Shown here in pieces: positions 34,127-41,504 of a stretch of 42,335 nt of DNA. The notes below the pieces were generated by a model. It was not told the origin of the DNA and did no database searches. It worked only from the letters and a program-made list of their open reading frames with translations. The stretch's first letter is position 1; every line of letters starts with the position of its first letter. This stretch comes from Candidatus Nanopelagicales bacterium (GTDB taxonomy: Bacteria > Actinomycetota > Actinomycetes > S36-B12). The position numbers and the translations under genes are program-made. Where the stretch lies: contig JAFMHB010000011.1 of assembly GCA_017854795.1 (NCBI GenBank), positions 1 through 42,335 of the forward strand. Reading direction: 5' to 3'.

Positions 34127-34469
34127 TAGGCTCTTCTAAACGACGCAGTCGTTCATTGAGTAGTGCTGTTTCCTCAGCCAGCCTGCGAATTCTTGCTTCG
34201 TGTCGGCTTAGCTCAAAACTGAGCTGGATATTAACGAGCACCAAAACAACTAAGGTCACAAAGAATACGAGATTTGAGGGAATACTGACCCCGATTGAAT
34301 CGCTGATCCATTTCAGTCCCGCCGGAAAGATCGAGAAAAAGAAGGCAACTCCTGAAACGACTAACCACAGGACCGCATATTTCTCCTTCAGCACGCCTCT
34401 GCTCAGGAGGTATAGGACGAAGAGAAAAACGGTCAGGGCCGAGATCGCAGCCAATATGCCTGCTGCCAC
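34113..34469 (-). CDS. DUF2304 membrane protein, GT2 partner
   Basis: This 118-residue protein has three hydrophobic helices (about residues 3-23, 35-52 and 64-85), the motif LKEKYAVLWLVVSG and IPSNLVFFVTLVVLVL, then a charged coiled coil (about 88-115, RHEARIRRLAEETALL). This is the plan of DUF2304 proteins, which are often encoded next to dolichol-phosphate-mannose-synthase-like GT2 enzymes and are thought to anchor them. The start at GTG 34469 follows GGAG by 8 bases. A DPM1-like GT2 lies at 35340-36062, separated by an inverted gene. Confidence 0.85.
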   Translation of the reverse strand: MAAGILAAISALTVFLFVLYLLSRGVLKEKYAVLWLVVSGVAFFFSIFPAGLKWISDSIGVSIPSNLVFFVTLVVLVLVNIQLSFELSRHEARIRRLAEETALLNERLRRLEEPNETP

Positions 34470-34477
34470 GTGAGACA

Positions 34478-34481
34478 CTCC
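34478..34481 (-). promoter_or_regulatory. Ribosome-binding site deciding the DUF2304 start
   Basis: GGAG on the minus strand is 8 bases before the GTG at 34469. The GTG at 34478 would place this motif at the start itself and has no other site. Confidence 0.4.
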
Positions 34482-34508
34482 ATTCGATCGCGTTTCATTA
34501 ACGTTGGC

Positions 34509-34549
34509 TAGATTCAGCCTCTAAGGCTATCCAAACATAACCAAGGGGA
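34509..34549 (+). promoter_or_regulatory. Candidate -10 and ribosome site of the FkbM gene
   Basis: TAGATT (34509-34514) fits TANNNT, and AAGGGGA (34543-34549) lies 5 bases before the TTG start at 34555. Confidence 0.4.
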
Positions 34550-34554
34550 AAACG

Positions 34555-35343
34555 TTGACTGCAGCAGTGAGTCGAGTAAAGCCGATACTCCTAGCCCTTT
34601 CAGCATGGATTGCCTTGCCATTTTCTCGAGGGGGGCGGCAATTGTTGACCTGGCTGCATCACAGCCAAGTATTTGAATCGGCGCGTGCTACGCATTCGTT
34701 GCCCCAATTGTGCTGGGCACAAGATGGCGAAGATCTATTATTCGCGGAACTTTTTCCAGCATCTGGTTTCTATGTCGACATAGGGGCCAATCACCCCGAT
34801 CGATACTCGGTCACGAAACTCCTCTACCAAAGGGGCTGGCATGGTTTGAACGTTGATGCTTCACCCGGTTTTAGACAACTATTTGACAAGCGAAGGCCCA
34901 GGGATACCAATATCGAATCACTGGTAGGCACCCCCAGAACTGAAGTGTTTTACGAATTCAGCGAATCCACTCTAAGTACACTCAATGCTGTTCGAGCACA
35001 ACAACTACAGGAACTTGGATGGGGCTTAAAAGGTCAACGGAACGTACAAGTTCGAGACTTGAACGTGCTGCTGCAAGACAATATGCAGTCGCATACTCGC
35101 ATTGATCTACTCTCTATTGATGTTGAAGGAGAGGAATTAAATTTGCTGTCCACATTGGATTGGGATAGGTGGGACATTCAAAGGTGTTTGATTGAAATAG
35201 TTGAACCTGCCTATTTAATCCCTGAGCACCCTGTCGCGCGCCAACTGCTCAATCAGGGATTCAAATTGACCCGAGTCTGGGGACGATCCTGTCTTTTCGA
35301 GCGAAACTTTCAAGCGGACGAGCTAGATCGCTCACTCAATTAA
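34555..35343 (+). CDS. FkbM family methyltransferase
   Basis: This SAM-dependent O-methyltransferase of 262 residues has a basic N-terminal stretch, then QDGEDLLFAELF, FYVDIGANHPDRYSVT (Asp75, motif I), GWHGLNVDAS (motif II), and LLSIDVEGEELNLL, the FkbM hallmark, followed by RWDIQRCLIEI. Such enzymes often methylate hydroxyls of surface sugars. The TTG start follows AAGGGGA; a GTG 12 bases further in is possible. It is transcribed opposite to both flanking genes and separates DUF2304 from its likely GT2 partner. It overlaps that convergent GT2 by 4 bases. Confidence 0.88.
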   Translation: MTAAVSRVKPILLALSAWIALPFSRGGRQLLTWLHHSQVFESARATHSLPQLCWAQDGEDLLFAELFPASGFYVDIGANHPDRYSVTKLLYQRGWHGLNVDASPGFRQLFDKRRPRDTNIESLVGTPRTEVFYEFSESTLSTLNAVRAQQLQELGWGLKGQRNVQVRDLNVLLQDNMQSHTRIDLLSIDVEGEELNLLSTLDWDRWDIQRCLIEIVEPAYLIPEHPVARQLLNQGFKLTRVWGRSCLFERNFQADELDRSLN

Positions 35344-36062
35344 GAGCTTTCATCGCTCTTCCGTGTTCGTCGAACTAATTGAACAACCAACGCCAAGGAA
35401 GCGCGACCAAGATAGAGGGTCGACCACAATGCATTTTTGCTCGGGCGACCATATTCACGGAAATACATGGTGACCGGGACTTCGTCGATTTTTAGCCCCG
35501 TTCGAATTGCGATTGCAAGCGAGCCTACTGTGTCGCCGAGATATTCGGCTGGGTAATTTCCACTGAACAGTTGAATAGCCCTCGGGCCAGCCGAACGAAA
35601 ACCAGATGTTGGATCGGATATAGGTGACTTGGCCATTTTCGATAATGCGCGGGACAGCAATCGCATGGCCCACCGGCGCGGGCCTCTAACGTTGTAAGTT
35701 GAATCGGGGTGGAATCGTGTTCCCACGACAATGTCGTATTGATCTAACCCTTCAATCAATGCGTGAAGTTCTGCTGGTTCGTGCTGACCGTCGGCATCGA
35801 CCTGGACGAGTGCCTCGTACCCCCCGCGAATGGCGTACAGAAATGCCGTGCGCATAGCTCCACCCACTCCAACATTGAATGGGAGGGAGACCACGACGGC
35901 GCCAGCATCTTGTGCAACCTGTGCTGTGGCGTCGGTTGAACCGTCATTCACGACCAGAATGTCGACATCTGGTTCATGTTGCTGAATTCTGCCTATTACA
36001 TCTGCAATGGAACCTTCTTCATTCCAAGCCGGAATGGCTACCAAGGTTCTGCGACTACTCAC
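35340..36062 (-). CDS. DPM1-like family 2 glycosyltransferase
   Basis: The 240-residue protein starts TLVAIPAWNEEGSIADVI and has ILVVNDGSTDAT, FNVGVGGAMRTAF, the DXD motif QVDADGQHEP (Asp89, Asp91) and DPTSGFRSAGPRA. It looks like the polyprenyl-phosphate hexose synthases, which charge a lipid phosphate with a single sugar for use by GT-C enzymes. No membrane helix is present, consistent with a separate DUF2304 anchor. The GTG at 36062 is 7 bases after TAACGT. A TTG at 36116 overlapping the upstream stop is the alternative but adds a non-family extension of 18 residues. Confidence 0.88.
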   Translation of the reverse strand: MSSRRTLVAIPAWNEEGSIADVIGRIQQHEPDVDILVVNDGSTDATAQVAQDAGAVVVSLPFNVGVGGAMRTAFLYAIRGGYEALVQVDADGQHEPAELHALIEGLDQYDIVVGTRFHPDSTYNVRGPRRWAMRLLSRALSKMAKSPISDPTSGFRSAGPRAIQLFSGNYPAEYLGDTVGSLAIAIRTGLKIDEVPVTMYFREYGRPSKNALWSTLYLGRASLALVVQLVRRTRKSDESS

Positions 36063-36075
36063 AAGGTGGACGTTA
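36063..36075 (-). promoter_or_regulatory. Leaderless -10 element for the DPM1-like gene
   Basis: TAACGT (36075-36070, minus) lies 7 bases before the GTG at 36062. Confidence 0.45.
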
Positions 36076-36112
36076 GTCCAAGTCCCTCCGTTGCCGCCTG
36101 AGGCGTGCCCAC

Positions 36113-37207
36113 TCAAGTCTGATTCAAGGCCTGGTGGTAGATGGACGCCGTTTCTAGGGCGGTCTTCTGCCAGGAGAACTGGGCGGCTTGCGTCAGCCCG
36201 AGTTCATGTAACCGAGCGCGTTCCTGTGGATCGGAAAGTACCGCGTCCATGTGCTGCGCCAATTGCCCCGAATTGCCCGGGGTGAAATAACGGGCAGCTA
36301 GCCCGCCCACTTCCGGCAAACTGGACGTATCCGCCAAAATCTGAGGGGTGCCCGATGCAAGTCCTTCAAGAGTGGGCAACCCGAACCCCTCATAGCGTGA
36401 TGGAACAACGCACAACTCTGCCTGCGCGTAAATCGAAGGTAACTGCTCCTCGGTGGCGCAAAGCCAACTGATCCGATCCCCGCCCGTAAGAGAGGCCCAC
36501 TGCTTGCGTTCAGTCGGAGTTGGTGCACCTCCACCGACATAGAGCAGTGTGATGTCTGGATGGTCCCCAGCAATCCGCGTAAACGCCTGAGTCAGAGTCC
36601 AGGAATCCTTATAGCCTGATCGATTGCCCACATGCAAGACATACCTTCGGGGCAACGAAGGATCATGCGCCACATTGGGGTTGAAGGCAGGGTTTGCACC
36701 TAAATACACAACGGACATGGGTGCCTGTAGATCAGGCCAAATCCGTTGAACGTCATTGAGTGTTGACTGCGAAATACAAATCACATGATCGGCTGCCTCA
36801 AGAAACTTGCGCTTCCTTGTTGCAAAATCCAAACGCCTCTTTGTGTTTCGCATTAATTCGGGGATCATGTCGTAGACGGTCACAATGCGCTTGGCATTCT
36901 TGTAGCGATAAAGACCAGGGGGTAAATAAAAGGTGTGGTGCACAATTTCAGCTTGACTGTCGAACTGTCCGGGCATCGCTTGTCGGAATAAACCTTGAAC
37001 GGTTGTCTTAGAACCCACGGGCTTCAGCGATTCACGCAACTGGGGATCCGTTAACACATAGTCATTAATAATTGGTCGGGCAAAAGGGAGAAGATCAACG
37101 TCAAGATCCGGATTAGCCACGTACTGTTTCATTACCTCATAAAAGAGCCTTGAGATGCCACCGTGCTTTTGGAGAGCAAAGATCTGCTCATCTACGGCAA
37201 CTTTCAC
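36113..37207 (-). CDS. Family 4 glycosyltransferase
   Basis: This is a retaining GT-B enzyme of 364 residues. It shows the acceptor-side start VDEQIFALQKHGGISRLFYEV, YDMIPEL, ICISQSTLNDV, a RYVLHVGNRSGYKD linker strand and the donor motif VVPSRYEGFGLPTLEGLASG (EX7E). The pattern resembles mannosyl- and rhamnosyltransferases of O-antigen clusters. It starts at a GTG with a leaderless promoter and precedes the DPM1-like gene by 50 bases on the same strand. Confidence 0.92.
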   Translation of the reverse strand: MKVAVDEQIFALQKHGGISRLFYEVMKQYVANPDLDVDLLPFARPIINDYVLTDPQLRESLKPVGSKTTVQGLFRQAMPGQFDSQAEIVHHTFYLPPGLYRYKNAKRIVTVYDMIPELMRNTKRRLDFATRKRKFLEAADHVICISQSTLNDVQRIWPDLQAPMSVVYLGANPAFNPNVAHDPSLPRRYVLHVGNRSGYKDSWTLTQAFTRIAGDHPDITLLYVGGGAPTPTERKQWASLTGGDRISWLCATEEQLPSIYAQAELCVVPSRYEGFGLPTLEGLASGTPQILADTSSLPEVGGLAARYFTPGNSGQLAQHMDAVLSDPQERARLHELGLTQAAQFSWQKTALETASIYHQALNQT

Positions 37208-37219
37208 GCCGCAATGCTA
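37208..37219 (-). promoter_or_regulatory. Leaderless -10 element for the GT4 gene at 36113-37207
   Basis: TAGCAT (37219-37214, minus) lies 6 bases before the GTG at 37207. The rest of the 86-base spacer up to 37293 shows no gene or terminator hairpin. Confidence 0.5.
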
Positions 37220-37293
37220 CCTATGGATCGAGTGGTTTCAGAGAAGCTGGCCATACTCACCTCAATTACTCACATTCCTGTCAAGGATGAAAT

Positions 37294-38772
37294 CTAGGGG
37301 CTTGATTTGGTGAGCCGTAATCGGGGAAACCGCAACTTCTTTGCTGCTACCCAACTCATCTTGAATAGAAGCAGGCCGTGACTGAATCTGGAAATATTGG
37401 TTTCCCCATAGGTCCGTTCCTTGTAATGCACAGGAACATCTCGAATCTTAAGACCCAACCTAGCCGCACCAAATAGTAAGTCAAAGTCTCCAAATGGGTC
37501 GAAGTCCCCAAAGAATGCTCGGTTACTCGCGATGATCTCATAATCGGATTTCCGCAAAACCTTTGTTCCACACAAAGTGTCTCGAACAGGCTGTGACAGT
37601 AGGAACGTGAAAAGCGCTCCAAAAAATTTATTGCCCAATAAGTTTAAGAACCGCATTGCCTTATCGTCCATCGGATAGACGAGGCGCGATCCATTAGCGA
37701 ACTGGCAATGGTTCTTTCCAATCGCTTCCACGAACTGTGGCAATTCTTCGGGAGGGACTGACAAGTCAGCATCGAGAATCATGAGGACCTCCCCGGATGC
37801 TGTTGCAAAGCCGGCTCGAACAGCGTCCCCTTTGCCTATTCCCGTCTGCTGAATTGCGACTATTCGATGTGTGGGTGACGACTTTGCCTCGGCAATCCTG
37901 AGAATTTCATTCCATGTGTCATCCTTGGAACCTCCTTCAACAAAAATCAGTTCTTGGTATGCAGCCATAATGGGTACGCGCTCAACGAGCTCAGCAATAT
38001 TTCCCTGCTCATTACGGGCAGCAACGATCACGGATACTGAATCAATTTCGGCAATCGGGATTTCAATCGGACGCGCTACTGTAATCCTTACTAGGGCTAG
38101 GTGACGAAAAATGGGCAAACTTGAAATCCAACGATTGACCCAATTTGCAATGATCGGTATGCGAACTGGGACAAGGATTCCATCTTTGCGAGTCACTACC
38201 TCAAAACCGTTTAGCTCCAAAAGGTTTTCTACCTCGCGCCAAGGTACATAGTTTTCCTGAGGGCCTTTAATTTTGATTCGGAGAAACTCGGCTAATTTTA
38301 GAAATGGCTGCCAAGCTCTGTTATAGGTGACAGCAATCAACTTGGTTTCGAGATCCGACACTTCCCGGATTTGTTTCATAACAGAACTGACGTCATAGAC
38401 TTGATCGAATATTAGGCTCGCAATCACATACTCTGGCCGTAACTCATTGGGAAATTCCATTGATTCAATCCACGAATTGTGGAAACTAACTTTCGGACAT
38501 TTATCTGACGCTTGAATGAGAGCATCTTCATCAATGTCTACCCCAATCCCCCGACGCGGTTGACATGCCTCTAACGTTTTTCCATCCGAGCACCCCAAAT
38601 CAACGATCACCGAATCGGGTGCAACTTGAGCTCTAATCAATCCATTGACAAGCTCATGAAAATAAGAATTTCCCTCGCGGCGGCGACGGATCTGTTTTTG
38701 ATTGCTCGATAGGAAGTCTTTCCATCTTCTTTGGTGTTGAATCGTGAAGTTGGCCCCCGAAACTGAAGTCAT
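37294..38772 (-). CDS. Fusion of SAM methyltransferase and family 2 glycosyltransferase
   Basis: The 492-residue protein has two domains. Residues about 35-200 form a class I methyltransferase-like fold with VIVDLGCSDGKTLEA (about 57) and GIGVDIDEDALIQA. Residues about 245-492 form a GT2 domain with VSVIVAARNEQGNIAEL, FVEGGSKDDTW, VLMILDADLSVPPEELP, CGTKVLRKSDY and VPVHYKERTYGETN, resembling DPM1-like enzymes. Both halves look intact, so one polypeptide may make and cap, or methylate and transfer, the same residue. The ATG at 38772 is preferred because TAGTTT lies 6 bases upstream; ATG 38778 overlaps that spacing. Confidence 0.82.
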   Translation of the reverse strand: MTSVSGANFTIQHQRRWKDFLSSNQKQIRRRREGNSYFHELVNGLIRAQVAPDSVIVDLGCSDGKTLEACQPRRGIGVDIDEDALIQASDKCPKVSFHNSWIESMEFPNELRPEYVIASLIFDQVYDVSSVMKQIREVSDLETKLIAVTYNRAWQPFLKLAEFLRIKIKGPQENYVPWREVENLLELNGFEVVTRKDGILVPVRIPIIANWVNRWISSLPIFRHLALVRITVARPIEIPIAEIDSVSVIVAARNEQGNIAELVERVPIMAAYQELIFVEGGSKDDTWNEILRIAEAKSSPTHRIVAIQQTGIGKGDAVRAGFATASGEVLMILDADLSVPPEELPQFVEAIGKNHCQFANGSRLVYPMDDKAMRFLNLLGNKFFGALFTFLLSQPVRDTLCGTKVLRKSDYEIIASNRAFFGDFDPFGDFDLLFGAARLGLKIRDVPVHYKERTYGETNISRFSHGLLLFKMSWVAAKKLRFPRLRLTKSSP

Positions 38773-38784
38773 GGGCATAAACTA
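38773..38784 (-). promoter_or_regulatory. Leaderless -10 element for the fusion gene
   Basis: TAGTTT (38784-38779, minus) lies 6 bases before ATG 38772. The opposite strand of the same bases gives TAAACT (38778-38783), which may serve the divergent gene at 38794. Confidence 0.45.
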
Positions 38785-38793
38785 TCGGTCGCT

Positions 38794-40404
38794 ATGCAAA
38801 ACTCGGGGAAGCGCCTTCAATCAACAACGCCCATGTCTACACGAACACGAATCACAATCGGACTCATGCCTGTGGCATTTATTGTCTTAGGTGCTTGGGG
38901 ACTCATTGCCCTGCCACCTATGTGGTTCATGTACGCAGATCCTGCCTATCAGTACCTTCTCAACGGTCTTGCGATAACTATTGGCCCTGGGCCTGGACAT
39001 ACAGATCACCCGGGGACCTCCCTGCAGTTGATTTCAGGGCTTTTAACACTGGCTTCACACATGCTAATTCGCGACGGATCGGGAGTGGTCGCTTCGGTGG
39101 TCGCCAATCCTGAAATGTTTGCCCTGATTTCGGCAATTACTTTGGTCATAGGACAAGGCGCTGCACTCTATTGGACTTCAATCAGGATTTATCGGTCAAG
39201 CAATCTTGGGTCAACCGCGATATTTCAAGCAATTATTCTCGGCGCTGGCGTGTTCTTCCCGTTTAGGGTGTACCTCATTCCAGAGGCACTCGTTATTGTT
39301 TGCGCAATTCTTGTGATTGGTTATATCGCCCCAGCCCTGCTCGGAATGAGTGACCGCATTGATAACAAAGCCGCATTTGTTTTGGGAGTCGTTTTAGCAG
39401 TAGGTCTCACCGCAAAAGTTGTTTTTATTCCGATGTTAATCCTGCCACTAATCGTTTTAAAGTGGCGACAAACCCTCATTACTTACACCTCAATGGTTAT
39501 AAGCACCGCGGTAATCATGTTTTTTGCACGAGACCAGATCGCAAGATCGATTGAATGGTTCACTCAGGTCTCCACAACCTCGGCTCGCTACCCTGATGAA
39601 GTTCCACCCGATTCCTTTTTCGCGAACTTTGTAAATATACCCAGTGCTCTTCTCGAGTGGTACCCCATCTATTTATTTGTCGTTGTCCTTTCTCTACTAA
39701 TTCTTGTCTACGTTGTGACCCGACGAAGAATAATGACATTCCCCCTGCGAGGATTACTAGCACTGCTCGCCGCTTCCGTTCTCGCTCTACTCATGGCCTA
39801 CAAAGCTTTTAGGGCTAACGATCTATTTGTGCTTGTTCCGATTAGCGGCGCAATAGCCGCTTTGCTTTGGTCATGGGGGAGTATGCGAGTGGCTTTCCTT
39901 GCCAAGTCAACAACACAATTAGGAGTTGCCACTCTGGCTGTGGTCCTTGCGATCTCACTTAATGCAATAGATACAAGATCAAAGGTTTCAGAAGCCAACA
40001 CCAACTTTACAGAGAACGATATTTCGGAATTTCTTGATTCGTACGTGTCACGCGGTGCATATGTTGCGGTTGGATACGGAGTATTCACTAAGGAAACCGC
40101 TCTTTACTACGCAAACACAACTTCACGCAATATTGCGTTACCCGAGATAGTGAAGCAGTACCCTGGCTGGCTTGATTTCAATATTTGGAATTCGATGTTT
40201 TACACCTTTTCAGCCGAGGGAAACCGATTAGCCACCTGCGAAGAACTCCAGGCAATAGTTAATTCGGAAAGTGGGCTAATTTTTGTCCCGGGTAGGGAAT
40301 TAAACCTAAGTGCTCCTACTATGCAATACGCAAGTTTGATACTGATTCCAGAAGCGATACAGGGGCGGAATGTGATTTACCGAGTGGCATCTGCAACTTG
40401 CTGA
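38794..40404 (+). CDS. GT-C-like polytopic membrane glycosyltransferase, putative
   Basis: The 536-residue protein has about eleven hydrophobic helices. The first outward loop is characteristic: YADPAYQYLLNG followed by HTDHPGTSLQLIS, where the Asp residues fit a GT-C active site that uses polyprenyl-phosphate sugars. The C-terminal domain is soluble (about residues 410-536). It would be a natural user of the product of the DPM1-like enzymes nearby. The ATG at 38794 may be nearly leaderless from TAAACT at 38778-38783; an ATG at 38833 is possible. The 3' end overlaps the convergent GT4 gene by 28 bases. Confidence 0.7.
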   Translation: MQNSGKRLQSTTPMSTRTRITIGLMPVAFIVLGAWGLIALPPMWFMYADPAYQYLLNGLAITIGPGPGHTDHPGTSLQLISGLLTLASHMLIRDGSGVVASVVANPEMFALISAITLVIGQGAALYWTSIRIYRSSNLGSTAIFQAIILGAGVFFPFRVYLIPEALVIVCAILVIGYIAPALLGMSDRIDNKAAFVLGVVLAVGLTAKVVFIPMLILPLIVLKWRQTLITYTSMVISTAVIMFFARDQIARSIEWFTQVSTTSARYPDEVPPDSFFANFVNIPSALLEWYPIYLFVVVLSLLILVYVVTRRRIMTFPLRGLLALLAASVLALLMAYKAFRANDLFVLVPISGAIAALLWSWGSMRVAFLAKSTTQLGVATLAVVLAISLNAIDTRSKVSEANTNFTENDISEFLDSYVSRGAYVAVGYGVFTKETALYYANTTSRNIALPEIVKQYPGWLDFNIWNSMFYTFSAEGNRLATCEELQAIVNSESGLIFVPGRELNLSAPTMQYASLILIPEAIQGRNVIYRVASATC

Positions 40405-41504
40405 ACAAATTCTCCCCATCGGGGAACATTTGAGGGTTCTAGTGGAATTAGCCCTATTGATTCCGAAATCGTGAAAGCCTGCGACAGTTCCCGACGCAGG
40501 CCACCACAACCTTGCATTAATTCGGCAGCGGGTTGGATTCCATCAAAGATCACGGGTGTTCCCATACGGATGGACTCAAGTACTGGGATTCCGTACCCTT
40601 CCGTGCCATAAGAAAGAAAAAAATCTGATTCCTCAATAATCTGCATGACCTGCGCATCAGTTGCACCCTGAGTCCAGCGGATAGGCAATTCCCTTGCTAT
40701 TGCTCGTTCAATTGCGTCATTGAGGTAAATGTCAACTGATGCTGGTTTGCCCACAAAGTGGAGTTCAATGTCCAGATCGGGATTCCCTGTGAGCGCTCGC
40801 TTAAATTCCTCGAGAATTTCTAGTGGTGCTTTTCGGGCCTCAATTGTCCCCAGCCGAAGGTAACTCGTTGTCGTACTGCTCTTGGGTTTCTTCATATGAA
40901 TTGGGATGTGGTCACCGCCGGGGTGGGCAACAGTGGTTCTCTTGTCGGGATCACGGCGCAAGGTTTCCATGATCGAGTCTTTTGCGTAGTCACTGATACA
41001 AATCAAAGTGTCAGTGCTGGCAACAAGTCGAAAGAATTCGCTGACATTGGCCAAGGTGCCAGGGGTAAACATGTAATTTCCAGGGTGGGTCATGGGGAGA
41101 ACGTCGTAACCGATCATTGCGGTGGGAACTCGTTGCTGGAATTCTTCGAAACGTCTGAGCACACTTGGTTCATAAGTGACTTCGGGCAAAAACCATGTGG
41201 TGAACATATTCATGAGTTGAGTTTCCGAACAAGTTTCCGTTTCGAGTTGGTGAACATGTTCGGTGACAGCCTTACCCAAATCCAATCCGGTGATCCCGGA
41301 ATCAAATGGAATGCTGATCAGTGTGTATGCCTGCTCGGGAGTGAGCAGTTTGTAATGATCCGATCTGGGAATAACGAACCGTGCTGGTAGATCCGCTGGC
41401 CACTCTTTGGCGAGGTACTGCAAAACCCGTTGCACCCCAGAGGCAAATGGATCCAAGACAAACTGTTCAATGTCTATTCCGACCACATTTTCCGAATTCG
41501 GCAT
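40377..41504 (-). CDS. Family 4 glycosyltransferase
   Basis: The 375-residue GT-B enzyme has the acceptor start VVGIDIEQFVLDPFASGVQRVL, IGYDVLPMTHP, LICISDYAKDSI, a SYLRLGTIEARKAPLEILEE linker, and the donor site LSYGTEGYGIPVLESIRMG with the EX7E spacing. No membrane helix is seen. The ATG overlaps the upstream gene stop by one base (TGATG), so both GT4 enzymes are made together and may add consecutive sugars. Confidence 0.92.
   Translation of the reverse strand: MPNSENVVGIDIEQFVLDPFASGVQRVLQYLAKEWPADLPARFVIPRSDHYKLLTPEQAYTLISIPFDSGITGLDLGKAVTEHVHQLETETCSETQLMNMFTTWFLPEVTYEPSVLRRFEEFQQRVPTAMIGYDVLPMTHPGNYMFTPGTLANVSEFFRLVASTDTLICISDYAKDSIMETLRRDPDKRTTVAHPGGDHIPIHMKKPKSSTTTSYLRLGTIEARKAPLEILEEFKRALTGNPDLDIELHFVGKPASVDIYLNDAIERAIARELPIRWTQGATDAQVMQIIEESDFFLSYGTEGYGIPVLESIRMGTPVIFDGIQPAAELMQGCGGLRRELSQAFTISESIGLIPLEPSNVPRWGEFVQQVADATR

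Noticed and set aside
40896-41390. 164-codon open frame on the plus strand
   Set aside because: It is antisense to a well-supported GT4 gene with intact motifs.
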